This document shows positions 1-8,755 of a DNA stretch of 52,324 bases, piece after piece. The DNA is from HGM04593 sp045644465 (GTDB lineage Bacteria > Bacteroidota > Bacteroidia > Bacteroidales > Bacteroidaceae): NCBI GenBank assembly GCA_045644465.1, contig JAZRGV010000059.1:1-52324 (forward strand), written 5' to 3'. The notes under the pieces were generated by a model. The model did no database searches. It was not told where the DNA came from and saw only the letters and a program-made list of their open reading frames with translations. Positions within the stretch are counted from its first letter, which is position 1; each line of letters starts with the position of its first letter. The position numbers and the translations under genes are program-made.

Positions 1-1
1 A

Positions 2-208
2 AAGGCTGATGCAAAGGTTTCCGATAATACCTTTCTGCTTAGTGGTGTGGATGCCGGTACAGCTATTGTTATCTACAATGCAAATGGTATGGTTGTAAAG
101 CGGGCTACATCCGTTGATGGTGGCTGTTCCATTTCCCTTGATGGCCTTGCAACGGGTGCATATATTGTGACATTCAATAACACGACATTTAAATTCTTGA
201 AAAAATGA
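2..208 (+). CDS. C-terminal end of a secreted protein with a type IX sorting-like tail (partial)
   Basis: Only the last 68 codons are in the window; the gene enters from the left edge in frame 2 and stops with TGA at 206-208. The fragment reads like the C-terminal beta-sandwich that targets proteins to the type IX secretion system: a hydrophobic strand around IVIYNANGMVVKRA, then a glycine-containing turn (LDGLATGAYIVTF), ending in a short basic tail (KFLKK). In that family the tail is recognised at the outer membrane and removed or linked to lipopolysaccharide. The stop overlaps the next start by 4 bp (ATGA), suggesting translational coupling with the surface protein at 205. The body of the protein, and so its function, is not visible. 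Confidence 0.7.
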   Translation, partial: KADAKVSDNTFLLSGVDAGTAIVIYNANGMVVKRATSVDGGCSISLDGLATGAYIVTFNNTTFKFLKK

Positions 209-2886
209 AAAAGATAATTACCATTTTAAGCCTTATGCTGTGCATGTTCGCCACAGCGCAAGAGAATGCAACAGGTGAATATATGTATATATTCCATAGT
301 GATAACAGAATTGAACGTGTCGAGGTTGCAAAAATTGACAGTGTAACATTTGTCGATCCGTATCAAGCTGTTGACCTTGGCTTGCCAAGTGGTATAAAAT
401 GGGCAAGCTTCAACGTTGGCGCTCGTGCTCCTTGGGAGTATGGCGGTTATTATGCTTGGGGTGAAACCGAGAAAAAAGAGGATTATTCTTGGGAAACCTA
501 TAAATGGTGCAATGGTAGTGACGATACCATGACCAAGTATTGTACAAATAGTGGCTACGGTACAATTGATAACAAAATTGCACTCGATCCTGAGGATGAC
601 GTTGCTACTGTTCAATGGGGCGGTGAATGGCGCATACCGACAAGCGATGAAATCGAAGAACTTAAGACTAAGTGTACTTGGCAAGAAACAATCCTTAACG
701 GTATTAACGGTTATGAAATAACAGGCCCTAATGGTAACAGCATCTTTATGCCTGTTGCAGGCTATGGTGTTGGTAACGGTGTATATGATCTTGATGGCTT
801 TGGCCGTTATTGGTCATCGGAGTTGAAATCGGGCAGTAATGATGCTGCTTATGGTTTGGATTTTGGCAATGGCTACTATTGGAATGGCGATTATCGTTGG
901 CATGGCCGCTCTGTTCGTCCTGTGTGCGGTGAATCGATTGTTCGTGTGGTAACTGTTACAAGTAACGATAACGGAACTGCATATATTTACAGCCGTGATG
1001 CAGCGTCAGAAATTTTCTTGAATGGTGCAAGTGTTACTGTTGTGGCGACGCCAGATGCAAACTGCAGGTTCCTTGGATGGTTTGTTGGTGACAGTGAAGT
1101 TGCTGTAAGTGTTGATGTTGCTTATACCTTTATTGTAGCCGAAGATGTAGAGCTTACTGCAATGTTTGAGGAGATAAAGTATGTTGTTTCTGTAAGCACG
1201 TCGGCTAATGGTGCAGTGGCTGTAAAGGATAGCGAGGTTAACTCGGCCGAGTTTGTTGTCGGCTCTGTTGCAACTGTTGTGGCAACACCTGACAGTGGCT
1301 ATGAGTTTGCAGGTTGGTTTATCGGTGACAGTGATACAGCGGTAAGCACCGATGCGGCTTATACGTTTACAGTTGGCGAGGATGTTGCTTTGGTTGCCAG
1401 GTTCGAAAAAATTAGAACTTACCTTAATGGTTATGAGTATATAGACCTGGGCTTGCCAAGCGGAACAAAATGGGCAGCATATAACGTTGGTGCTACAAAA
1501 CCCGAGGAGTACGGTGGTTACTATGCTTGGGGTGAAACCGAGGAGAAAGATGATTACAGCGAGAGTACTTATAAATTTGGCTATTATACTACAAATGATA
1601 ACGGCCTAAAAAAATATTATCATTATTCGAAGTATATCGAAGAACAGAGTGGTGTTTTTGATAGGGAGGTTTTAGAACCGGAGGATGATGTTGCTTATGT
1701 GAAATGGGGTGGTGGATGGCGCATGCCTACAAATGACGAATGTGCGGAGCTGCTCGAAAATTGTACTCAAGAATGGGCAACCATTAATGGCGTTGAAGGC
1801 TGTAAACTCACCGGCCCGAACGGTAATACAATATTCTTGCCTGCAACGGGTAAAATAAGTGGTACAGTTAGGGATAATGAAATTTTGGGCTTTTATTGGA
1901 ACGCAAATTGTGGCAGCGGTCATACTCATACCCAGACTCGAGGTTTCTATTTGACCTTCAGGCTAGGTAGCTCCTCGTATTGTAGGATAACTTCCAATTA
2001 TCGCGAGACCGGTATGCCTGTTCGCCCTGTTTGCGGCACTCCGGCAGCACCTATTGTAAATTATACCGTATCTGTTTTGGGCAATGAAAACGGTATTGTT
2101 CTTATAAATGGAGAAAATGTCGTTTCTGCGTCAGTTGCCAATGGAACAGAAGTAACTGTTACTGCTACAGCTAACGATGGCTATGAGTTTGCAGGTTGGT
2201 TTATCGGTGAGAGTGAAACAGCGGTAAGCACCGATGCTGTTTATACATTTACAGTAAGCCAGGATATTGCTTTGGTTGCAAAATATTATAAGACATTAAA
2301 TACTAATGGTTATGATTTTGTTGATTTGGGCTTGCCAAGCGGTATAAAGTGGGCTGCATATAACGTTGGTGCTACAAAGCCTGAAGAGTGTGGCGGTTAC
2401 TATGCGTGGGGTGAAACCGAAGAAAAAGAGGATTATTCTTGGGAAACTTATAAATGGTGCAACGGTAGTTCTAATACCTTGACCAAGTATTGCATCAATG
2501 GCAGTTACGGCGCTGTTGATAACAAAATTGCACTCGATCCTGAGGATGACGTTGCTACTGTTCAATGGGGCGGTGACTGGCGCATGCCTACTGAAGCAGA
2601 GCAGGAAGAATTGCGTAACAACTGTGATTGGGAGTGGGTCGAAGTTAATGGCGTTACCGGTTACAGGGTTAAGAGCCGCGTAAACGATAACAGTATTTTC
2701 CTCCCTGCTGCCGGTTACCGCAACGGTACAAATGTTGATCGCGGAGCCGGTAATGGATATTGCTCGAATGCTGTGGACAGTGACTTTAACGACAATGCAT
2801 GTGGTATGCATTTCGAGGAAGGCAACTATGATTGGAGTTCCTTTGGTCGTAGCAACGGTCGTCCCGTCCGCCCTGTTTGCAAGTAA
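205..2886 (+). CDS. Modular secreted protein with three FISUMP-type modules and InlB-like B-repeats
   Basis: An 893-residue protein with a typical signal peptide (MKKIITILSLMLCMFATAQ). A short region around residues 25-50 contains the IERVEVAKIDSVTF stretch common near the N terminus of Bacteroidales surface proteins. Three homologous modules start with a (V/I)DLGLPSG-KWA motif near residues 55, 410 and 704 and end with a RPVRPVC-like motif. This is the fold often annotated as Fibrobacter succinogenes major paralogous domain. Two divergent InlB B-repeats (GYEFAGWF..., about 75 residues each) lie between modules 1 and 2, and one between modules 2 and 3. Modules 1 and 3 are the most alike at DNA level. 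A surface or extracellular binding role is likely, but the ligand is unknown. It is followed by a strong terminator. Confidence 0.8.
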   Translation: MKKIITILSLMLCMFATAQENATGEYMYIFHSDNRIERVEVAKIDSVTFVDPYQAVDLGLPSGIKWASFNVGARAPWEYGGYYAWGETEKKEDYSWETYKWCNGSDDTMTKYCTNSGYGTIDNKIALDPEDDVATVQWGGEWRIPTSDEIEELKTKCTWQETILNGINGYEITGPNGNSIFMPVAGYGVGNGVYDLDGFGRYWSSELKSGSNDAAYGLDFGNGYYWNGDYRWHGRSVRPVCGESIVRVVTVTSNDNGTAYIYSRDAASEIFLNGASVTVVATPDANCRFLGWFVGDSEVAVSVDVAYTFIVAEDVELTAMFEEIKYVVSVSTSANGAVAVKDSEVNSAEFVVGSVATVVATPDSGYEFAGWFIGDSDTAVSTDAAYTFTVGEDVALVARFEKIRTYLNGYEYIDLGLPSGTKWAAYNVGATKPEEYGGYYAWGETEEKDDYSESTYKFGYYTTNDNGLKKYYHYSKYIEEQSGVFDREVLEPEDDVAYVKWGGGWRMPTNDECAELLENCTQEWATINGVEGCKLTGPNGNTIFLPATGKISGTVRDNEILGFYWNANCGSGHTHTQTRGFYLTFRLGSSSYCRITSNYRETGMPVRPVCGTPAAPIVNYTVSVLGNENGIVLINGENVVSASVANGTEVTVTATANDGYEFAGWFIGESETAVSTDAVYTFTVSQDIALVAKYYKTLNTNGYDFVDLGLPSGIKWAAYNVGATKPEECGGYYAWGETEEKEDYSWETYKWCNGSSNTLTKYCINGSYGAVDNKIALDPEDDVATVQWGGDWRMPTEAEQEELRNNCDWEWVEVNGVTGYRVKSRVNDNSIFLPAAGYRNGTNVDRGAGNGYCSNAVDSDFNDNACGMHFEEGNYDWSSFGRSNGRPVRPVCK

Positions 2887-2910
2887 AGCTAAAATGTGAA
2901 TAAAAATTGG

Positions 2911-2946
2911 CAGCGAAGTCTCTAAAAAGAGCTTCGCTGTTTTTTG
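2911..2946 (+). terminator. Intrinsic terminator of the surface-protein unit
   Basis: An 8-bp stem (CAGCGAAG / CTTCGCTG) encloses a second 4-bp stem (CTCT / AGAG) and is followed by TTTTTT. It lies 24 nt after the stop codon of the 893-residue protein. Confidence 0.85.
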
Positions 2947-3025
2947 TGCGAAATAAACTTAAAACACTTTTTATTCTGCAATAAAAATATTATACTCGCG
3001 TTGTGATTATAAAAGGTCCAATGTT

Positions 3026-4111
3026 ATGAACAGCAATAACTACTGTGTTATAATGGCCGGTGGCCTGGGTACACGTCTGTGGCCCATGAGCCGGAAGGTG
3101 TGCCCAAAACAGTTTCAGGATGTTCTTGGTTGTGGCAGAACGCTTTTGCAGCAAACCTACGATAGATATTCCCGTATTGTGCCACCCGAGAATATAATAA
3201 TATCCACTCATGTCGATTATACCGATATAGTTCTTCAGCAGCTGCCACAGGTGGCAAAGGAGAGGGTGGTGCACGAACCGGCATTCCGTGGAACGGCTCC
3301 AAGTATTGCCAATGTGGCATGTCACATACATGCTCTCAACCCCAATGCAAATATTGTGGTGGCGCAGAGCGACCAGCTTGTGCTCGATGAGGGTAAGTTC
3401 ATCGATGTGGTAACACGTGGCTTTGAGTTTGTTGCCGACAATAATAAACTTGTGGTGATTGGTGTAAAGCCTACATGCCCCGAGACGCGATATGGCTATA
3501 TACAGGCCGAAGGTGAGCCCGAGAATGGCTCTTTCTATAAGGTGCGTACTTTTACCGAGAAGCCTGCCATTGAGTTTGCACAGGTGTTTGTGGATAGCGG
3601 TGAGTTCTATTGGAACTCGGGTATATATATATGGAATGTACAGGCTATAATAGATACTATCTCGCTTTGCTTGCCCGATATGATGAATGTGCTTAAGGAT
3701 ATATATAACCGTATTCTCGATCGTGATATGCGTCGTCGTCAGGCCTATGAGCTCTACACCTCGTTCCCAACAGCATCGTTCGATCTTAATGTGATGGAAC
3801 GTGCCGATAATGTGTATCTGGTGGTGGGTGAGTTCGGCTGGGCCGACATAGGTACATGGGATACTCTGTATGCTACTTTGCCAAAAGATAGTGATGGCAA
3901 CGTGCTAATGAGTGGCAAGGTGTTGAAGTATGACAGCCATAATAATATTGTTGCTTTGCCAAAGGATAAGCTTGTGGTGATGCAAGGTGTTGATGATATG
4001 CTTGTTGTTGACACTGAAAGTGCTCTCGTGATATGCAGGAAGGGAAACGAACAGGATATTCGTAAATTCCTTAATGATGCCAAGATGAAATTCGGAAATA
4101 AAATAGGATAA
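3026..4111 (+). CDS. manC: Mannose-1-phosphate guanylyltransferase (GDP-mannose pyrophosphorylase)
   Basis: Makes GDP-mannose from GTP and mannose-1-phosphate in the cytosol, supplying mannose and fucose donors for capsule, LPS and glycoprotein glycans. The 361-residue length fits the single-domain bacterial enzyme without the isomerase half. The nucleotidyltransferase signature is near the N terminus (MAGGLGTRLWPMSR followed by PKQF), and the sugar-binding motifs FTEKP and FYWNSGIYIW are present in the middle. The start at 3026 was chosen because the ATG five bases upstream is out of frame and stops at once. The gene is monocistronic, ending in its own terminator at 4192-4234. The symbol manC is used by function; rfbM is an equivalent name. 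Confidence 0.93.
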   Translation: MNSNNYCVIMAGGLGTRLWPMSRKVCPKQFQDVLGCGRTLLQQTYDRYSRIVPPENIIISTHVDYTDIVLQQLPQVAKERVVHEPAFRGTAPSIANVACHIHALNPNANIVVAQSDQLVLDEGKFIDVVTRGFEFVADNNKLVVIGVKPTCPETRYGYIQAEGEPENGSFYKVRTFTEKPAIEFAQVFVDSGEFYWNSGIYIWNVQAIIDTISLCLPDMMNVLKDIYNRILDRDMRRRQAYELYTSFPTASFDLNVMERADNVYLVVGEFGWADIGTWDTLYATLPKDSDGNVLMSGKVLKYDSHNNIVALPKDKLVVMQGVDDMLVVDTESALVICRKGNEQDIRKFLNDAKMKFGNKIG

Positions 4112-4191
4112 TAGATTCCGGCTCAAAAGCTCTTTGTAGTTGTACTCGCTAATTCTTAGGGCATCGCGAAACTCTTTTTCCAACCTTTTGA

Positions 4192-4234
4192 CAATGAGGA
4201 TGACTTTATTTCAGGTCATTCTCATTGCTTTTTT
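4192..4234 (+). terminator. Intrinsic terminator of manC
   Basis: A 13-bp stem with one G-T wobble (4192-4204 with 4215-4227), a 10-nt loop, then C and six T (4229-4234). It ends exactly where an in-frame ATG of the next long reading frame begins (4235), which argues against use of that ATG. Confidence 0.85.
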
Positions 4235-4277
4235 ATGGGCCTGTTATACTGTGTTGTCAAATATCGGGCTGTTTCTA

Positions 4278-4308
4278 TTGATTTGCATCGCTTTTTTTCG
4301 TTACTTTG
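4278..4308 (+). promoter_or_regulatory. Bacteroidota-type promoter of the rRNA methyltransferase gene
   Basis: TTG at 4278-4280, 20 nt, then TTACTTTG at 4301-4308 (7 of 8 to TAnnTTTG). The predicted transcript begins around 4314, which places the real translation start downstream, at 4355. Confidence 0.6.
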
Positions 4309-4354
4309 TAAAATGTTTGGGGAACTTTTTCCTCAATCTCTTTTAGACTATTTT

Positions 4355-5998
4355 ATGGGAGAATTTGAAATGATCGCAAAGACCTTTCAGGGGCTTGAGG
4401 AGGTCTTGGCAAAAGAGTTGGTTGCTCTTGGTGCAAACAATGTTCAGATAGGACGTCGTATGGTGTCGTTTACAGGTGATAAGGCACTTATGTATAAAGC
4501 CAATTTTCACCTTCGCACCGCAGTGCGTATCCTGAAACCTATAATGCACTTCAAGGCATCGAGTGCCGACGAGGTATATGAAGCTATCAAGGCTGTCGAT
4601 TGGGAACAATATCTTAATTGGGGCTCTACATTCTCGGTCGATTCGGTTGTTTATAGCGACGTGTTCCGTCATTCAAAATTTGTTGCATACCGCGTGAAGG
4701 ATGCTATTGCCGATTTCTTTAACGAGAAGCATGGCAAGCGTCCATCGGTGCGTCTGAACAACCCCGACCTTATATTCCACATACATATAGCCGGCGAGGA
4801 TTGTACTCTTGCCTTTGACAGCTCGGGCGAGTCGTTGCACCGTCGAGGATATCGCGTAGAGACAGGTGCCGCTCCTATAAACGAGGTGTTGGCTGCCGGT
4901 ATGATTATGCTTACAGGCTGGAACGGCGAGTGTGATTTCATTGACCCTATGTGTGGCTCAGGTACTATACCCATTGAGGCTGCACTCATCGCGCGTAACA
5001 TTGCACCGGGTGTGTTCCGTCAGGGATATGCTTTTGAGAAGTGGAACGATTTCGATAGCGAGCTGTTCCGCTCAATATATGAGGATGACTCGGCAGAACG
5101 CGAGTTCAAGCATAAGATTTATGGTTACGATGTAGATGGCCGCATGGTGGCTTGTGCACGTCGTAATGTGAAGTCGGCGATGATGGGCGATGTCATTGAG
5201 ATTGAGTGCCGCGATATAAAGGATTTTGTTCAGCCACAGGAACGTGCCATGATGGTTGTGAACCCTCCTTATGGCGAACGTCTTGTGTTAGATAATCTCT
5301 TGAACATATATAAAGAACTTGGCTCACGCCTGAAACACTCGTTCCAGGGCAATGAGGCTTGGATTATCAGTAGCAGCTATGATTGCTTCGACCAGGTTGG
5401 TCTTAAGGCTTCGGCACGTATCCCACTCTACAATGGTGACCTCGACTGTGAGTTCCGCAAGTATGAGCTGTTCCAGGGTAAGTACAAAGGATTCCGCGAC
5501 GAGGGTAATGCCCTTAAGAAAGATTTTGCTCCGTTGAAGCGTAAGTCGCGTCTGACAGGTGCTGACGGCGAACAACGTCCTCCTCGTAAGGAGCGCGAGA
5601 CCGATAACTTCTCGAGCGAGATTGACAGCGAATCGATGCGTCGTCGTCGTGAGTTGGAGTCGTATTTCGATTCTTATAAGTCGCGTAAGGCTGCATCGCG
5701 TAGAAAGAGCAACGAAGAGAACCGCGATGAACGCCGTGGCGAGATGCGCGATAACCGTCGTGAGAACCCCCGTACCGATGACAAACCACGTAGGTTCAAC
5801 GAGGGCCGTGGTGGCGACAAGCCTCGCAAGTACGATGGCGCCGGCCGTGGCGAGTACCGTTCGGGAGCACGCGACAACAAAAGAAAAGATGATGCACGCA
5901 AGCCCTATTCACGTGGCGGCAAGCCCGAGGGCAGGCCTGCAAGCCGCAAGCAGGGCGACTTCAAACCTTTGCGTGGCGGTAAGAGAGATAACAAATGA
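4355..5998 (+). CDS. THUMP-domain class I SAM-dependent rRNA guanine-N2 methyltransferase (RlmL/YpsC-like) with long basic tail
   Basis: Predicted to methylate a guanine of 23S rRNA. From the start MGEFEMIAKTFQGLEEVLA it has an N-terminal ferredoxin-like/THUMP region (about residues 1-160), then the methyltransferase domain with the SAM-binding motif DPMCGSGTIPIEAALIA and the catalytic NPPYGER motif. The reading frame is open back to 4235, but that ATG abuts the manC terminator and lies upstream of the predicted promoter, so 4355 is preferred (548 residues; 4370 is also possible). The last roughly 170 residues are unusual: low-complexity, rich in Arg, Lys, Gly and Asp/Glu with RG/RGG-like patches, probably disordered and RNA-binding. 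RlmL of E. coli also carries a RlmK half, which is absent here. Confidence 0.85.
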   Translation: MGEFEMIAKTFQGLEEVLAKELVALGANNVQIGRRMVSFTGDKALMYKANFHLRTAVRILKPIMHFKASSADEVYEAIKAVDWEQYLNWGSTFSVDSVVYSDVFRHSKFVAYRVKDAIADFFNEKHGKRPSVRLNNPDLIFHIHIAGEDCTLAFDSSGESLHRRGYRVETGAAPINEVLAAGMIMLTGWNGECDFIDPMCGSGTIPIEAALIARNIAPGVFRQGYAFEKWNDFDSELFRSIYEDDSAEREFKHKIYGYDVDGRMVACARRNVKSAMMGDVIEIECRDIKDFVQPQERAMMVVNPPYGERLVLDNLLNIYKELGSRLKHSFQGNEAWIISSSYDCFDQVGLKASARIPLYNGDLDCEFRKYELFQGKYKGFRDEGNALKKDFAPLKRKSRLTGADGEQRPPRKERETDNFSSEIDSESMRRRRELESYFDSYKSRKAASRRKSNEENRDERRGEMRDNRRENPRTDDKPRRFNEGRGGDKPRKYDGAGRGEYRSGARDNKRKDDARKPYSRGGKPEGRPASRKQGDFKPLRGGKRDNK

Positions 5999-6029
5999 TA
6001 AAAATATATAACAAATAAAAATCACAACT

Positions 6030-7301
6030 ATGAATATTTTGCTTTTAGGTAGCGGAGGTCGTGAGCATGCTCTTGCTTGGAAAATTGCTCAAAGTCCAAA
6101 GGTGGATAAACTGTTTATTGCACCCGGAAACGCCGGAACAAAAGAGGTGGGCGAGAATGTAAATATTAAGGTTACCGACTTTGACGCCATTGCTGAATTT
6201 GTTCTTGCTAATAGTGTGAATATGGTTGTGGTGGGTCCTGAAGATCCTCTGGTAAAGGGTATATATGACTATTTTCAGGCCGATGAGCGCCTGAAGGAGA
6301 TAGCTGTTATTGGTCCTACAAAGGGTGCAGCAGAACTCGAAGGAAGCAAAAATTTTGCTAAGGAGTTTATGCAACGCCACTCTATCCCTACTGCGGCTTA
6401 TAAGGCATTTACTGCAGCCGAGAAGGAAGAGGCTTATCGTTTCCTCGAGGGCTTGAAAGCTCCTTATGTATTGAAGGCCGACGGTCTTTGTGCAGGAAAG
6501 GGTGTACTCATTCTCTCAACTCTTGAAGAGGCAAAGAAAAGCCTTGACGAGATGCTCGATGGTATGTTCGGCGATTCATCGGCAACAGTTGTAATAGAGG
6601 AATTCCTCGATGGAATAGAGTGCTCTGTATTTGTTCTCACCGATGGCAAGGACTATGTTATACTGCCCGAGGCAAAGGACTATAAGAGAATTGGTGAGGG
6701 TAACACAGGTCTGAACACAGGTGGTATGGGCTCTATCTCTCCTGTTCCTTTTGCAACAAAAGAGTGGATGAAGAAGGTCGAGGATAGAATAATCAAACCT
6801 ACTGTTGATGGTCTTGTAAAGGATAACCTGCTTTATAAAGGATTTATCTTCTTTGGTCTTATCAATGTAGAGGGTGAGCCTATGGTTATAGAGTACAATG
6901 TGCGTATGGGCGACCCCGAAACCGAATCGGTGATGCTGCGCTTGAAGAGCGATATCGTTGAGTTGTTCGAGAAGGTTGCCGATGGTACACTCGCAGGAAC
7001 AACTGTTGAGTTCGACGAGAGAACAGCTGTTTGTGTAATGCTTGTATCGGGCGGATATCCCGAGGCTTATGACAAGGGCTTTGTCATGACAGGCTTCGAA
7101 AATGTGAAAGACAGCATATTGTTCCACGCTGGAACAACAGAGAAAGATGGCAATGTGGTTACTGCCGGTGGTCGTGTTATTGCGGCTGTTTCTTATGGCG
7201 ATACTCGTGCCGAAGCACTCGAGAAGTCTTTCCGTTCGGCTAACGCAATAAACTACGAGAAGAAATATTTTAGAGGAGATATAGGCTTTGATTTGCAATA
7301 A
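6030..7301 (+). CDS. purD: Phosphoribosylamine-glycine ligase (GAR synthetase)
   Basis: Catalyses the second step of de novo purine synthesis: phosphoribosylamine + glycine + ATP to GAR. The 423-residue length is standard. The N domain starts with LLLGSGGREHALAWK, and the ATP-grasp domain shows KADGLCAGKGV, the E-E-F-L-D-G-I-E-C segment and the metal/ATP motif EYNVRMGDPETE. It is first in a three-gene run: its 3' end overlaps the next gene by 14 bp, so the purine gene and two membrane proteins are probably co-transcribed. No purine riboswitch is evident in the 31-nt gap before it. Confidence 0.96.
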   Translation: MNILLLGSGGREHALAWKIAQSPKVDKLFIAPGNAGTKEVGENVNIKVTDFDAIAEFVLANSVNMVVVGPEDPLVKGIYDYFQADERLKEIAVIGPTKGAAELEGSKNFAKEFMQRHSIPTAAYKAFTAAEKEEAYRFLEGLKAPYVLKADGLCAGKGVLILSTLEEAKKSLDEMLDGMFGDSSATVVIEEFLDGIECSVFVLTDGKDYVILPEAKDYKRIGEGNTGLNTGGMGSISPVPFATKEWMKKVEDRIIKPTVDGLVKDNLLYKGFIFFGLINVEGEPMVIEYNVRMGDPETESVMLRLKSDIVELFEKVADGTLAGTTVEFDERTAVCVMLVSGGYPEAYDKGFVMTGFENVKDSILFHAGTTEKDGNVVTAGGRVIAAVSYGDTRAEALEKSFRSANAINYEKKYFRGDIGFDLQ

Positions 7302-8256
7302 ATCGTGGCAGGGGCGTTTTGTGTCGGGCAGGAGCACTGCTATGATACTTCTTGGCGTGTCGTTGGTGATGTGGCTCGTCGGTATGTTTCTTGACGCTCC
7401 CGTAAATGATTTGTATCTCTTTGGCTTAAAGATAGGGAACGTGATGTCGAGATGCATCACGTTCGCTTGTTTTGCCTTGGCTGTGGCAATGATGTCGTCG
7501 TGGTATGTCTTTGAACGTCGCATACGATGGTTTCTGCCAATATCGTTCTATCTGCCAAGTGTGTCGCTGTTCGTTCACGGATGTGTAGGCTACTCTGTGT
7601 CGTTGTTGCTTTTTATGCTTGTAGTGCATCGCATATTCGCGTGCAGGCAAGGCGAGGAGTGTCGCTATGGCCTTTTTTCGGCTTTCGTGGTCTTTGGATT
7701 GGCGACGATGCTCTTCCCGCAGTTCATAATGCTGTTGCCGGTATTTGTGGGTTACATAATGATGACCTCTCTGGCGGGGAAAAGGGATATTTTTTCTATA
7801 TTACTTGGGTTGGTAACTCCATATTGGTTCCTCTTTGGCATCGACTTTATATTCTCTGATGTTGTGGAGCAAAGTAATTGCTTCATTGCTCCTTTCGTGT
7901 ATGTGATGTCTACTGTGCCTGGTGTGGCATCGTTGACACATGTGGTGTTTCTTGGGGTGAGTATATTGGTACTTGTGCCGTTTGTTACACTGTTTGCCAA
8001 TTCGGCATCGCCGGGTAAACCATTGCTGAGAAAGAGAATGAAGTTCTTTGCGTGGATGAATGTCTATCTTATGGCATTGTCGTTGCTGTATAGCGAAGAT
8101 TTTCTTATATATTATATATGGAGCTTGCCTGCTATGGCTGTTATGCTTACCTTTGTATTCTCTTTGAAGATTACTCTGTTTTCGAGATATTATTTTATTA
8201 TAATCAATTTAGTGTGGCTGGCTATGCTGCCTTTTAGTTTATGGTTGATACATTAG
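7288..8256 (+). CDS. Polytopic inner-membrane protein of unknown function
   Basis: A 322-residue protein with about eight or nine hydrophobic segments spread over its length and short basic loops (for example RKRMKFF near residue 247). No catalytic motif was recognised. It resembles the uncharacterised integral-membrane families found beside purD in Bacteroidota (DUF6427-like), but this assignment is tentative. It overlaps purD by 14 bp and the YqaA-like gene by 16 bp, so the three are translationally coupled. A role in transport or envelope biology would be a guess. Confidence 0.7.
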   Translation: MICNKSWQGRFVSGRSTAMILLGVSLVMWLVGMFLDAPVNDLYLFGLKIGNVMSRCITFACFALAVAMMSSWYVFERRIRWFLPISFYLPSVSLFVHGCVGYSVSLLLFMLVVHRIFACRQGEECRYGLFSAFVVFGLATMLFPQFIMLLPVFVGYIMMTSLAGKRDIFSILLGLVTPYWFLFGIDFIFSDVVEQSNCFIAPFVYVMSTVPGVASLTHVVFLGVSILVLVPFVTLFANSASPGKPLLRKRMKFFAWMNVYLMALSLLYSEDFLIYYIWSLPAMAVMLTFVFSLKITLFSRYYFIIINLVWLAMLPFSLWLIH

Positions 8257-8711
8257 TTGAATTTTTTAAGGATTATGGTTACTGGGGTATGGGCGTGCTT
8301 GCGTTCCTCTCGGGAACGGTGGTGCCGATAGCAAGCGAAGCGTTGCTTCTGCTTTTTCTCGGTTTGGGGCTTAATGCAGTGGGAATAACCCTTGTTGCTA
8401 CGTTGGGTAACACGTTGGGCGGTATAACATGCTTTATGCTTGGTACATTGGCAAGCAAGGAGTGGTTGACACGTTTCTTCAAGATACCTGAAAAACGAAT
8501 GAAACGTGCCGACAGGATGATTCAGAAATATGGATACTGGACTGCTGCCATATCGTTTGTGCCGGCTCTGGGCGAGGCGTTGCTGGTTATGCTGGGTGTG
8601 ATGCGTGTAAGCAGAACCAAGGTTATCATTGTAATGGCTTTGGGCAAGCTAATACGTTATGGCTTGATAACAGCTACATATCTTGGTATAGCCAACTATT
8701 TCGGGTTCTGA
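8241..8711 (+). CDS. YqaA/DedA-like small membrane protein (VTT/SNARE-associated family)
   Basis: A 156-residue membrane protein with the DedA/YqaA layout: a re-entrant segment with FLSGTVVPIASEALLLLFLG near residues 22-41, a glycine-rich GNTLGGITCFMLG helix, then the E-K-R-M-K-R-A amphipathic stretch and the FVPALGEALLVMLGVMR motif followed by a final helix. DedA-superfamily proteins act in lipid scrambling and undecaprenyl-phosphate recycling; the YqaA branch itself is poorly characterised. It is the last gene of the purD operon, overlapping the preceding gene by 16 bp and followed by a bidirectional terminator. Confidence 0.85.
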   Translation: MVDTLVEFFKDYGYWGMGVLAFLSGTVVPIASEALLLLFLGLGLNAVGITLVATLGNTLGGITCFMLGTLASKEWLTRFFKIPEKRMKRADRMIQKYGYWTAAISFVPALGEALLVMLGVMRVSRTKVIIVMALGKLIRYGLITATYLGIANYFGF

Positions 8712-8721
8712 TTTTAAGAAA

Positions 8722-8755
8722 GCAAAAAGCAACCGCCTCGGTGGTTGCTTTTTGC
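8722..8755. terminator. Bidirectional terminator between convergent genes
   Basis: Left arm 8722-8737 and right arm 8740-8755 form a 16-bp stem with one wobble and a 2-nt gap. A-rich and T-rich arms give a T-tract on either strand. It serves the purD operon (+) and the radical SAM gene (-), whose stop codon touches the stem. Confidence 0.85.

Noticed and set aside
4235..4354. In-frame upstream start of the rRNA methyltransferase
   Set aside because: The ATG abuts the manC terminator and lies upstream of the predicted promoter; the extra residues do not resemble the family.
6576..7523. 315-codon minus-strand frame opposite purD
   Set aside because: Antisense shadow; purD on the plus strand is unambiguous.
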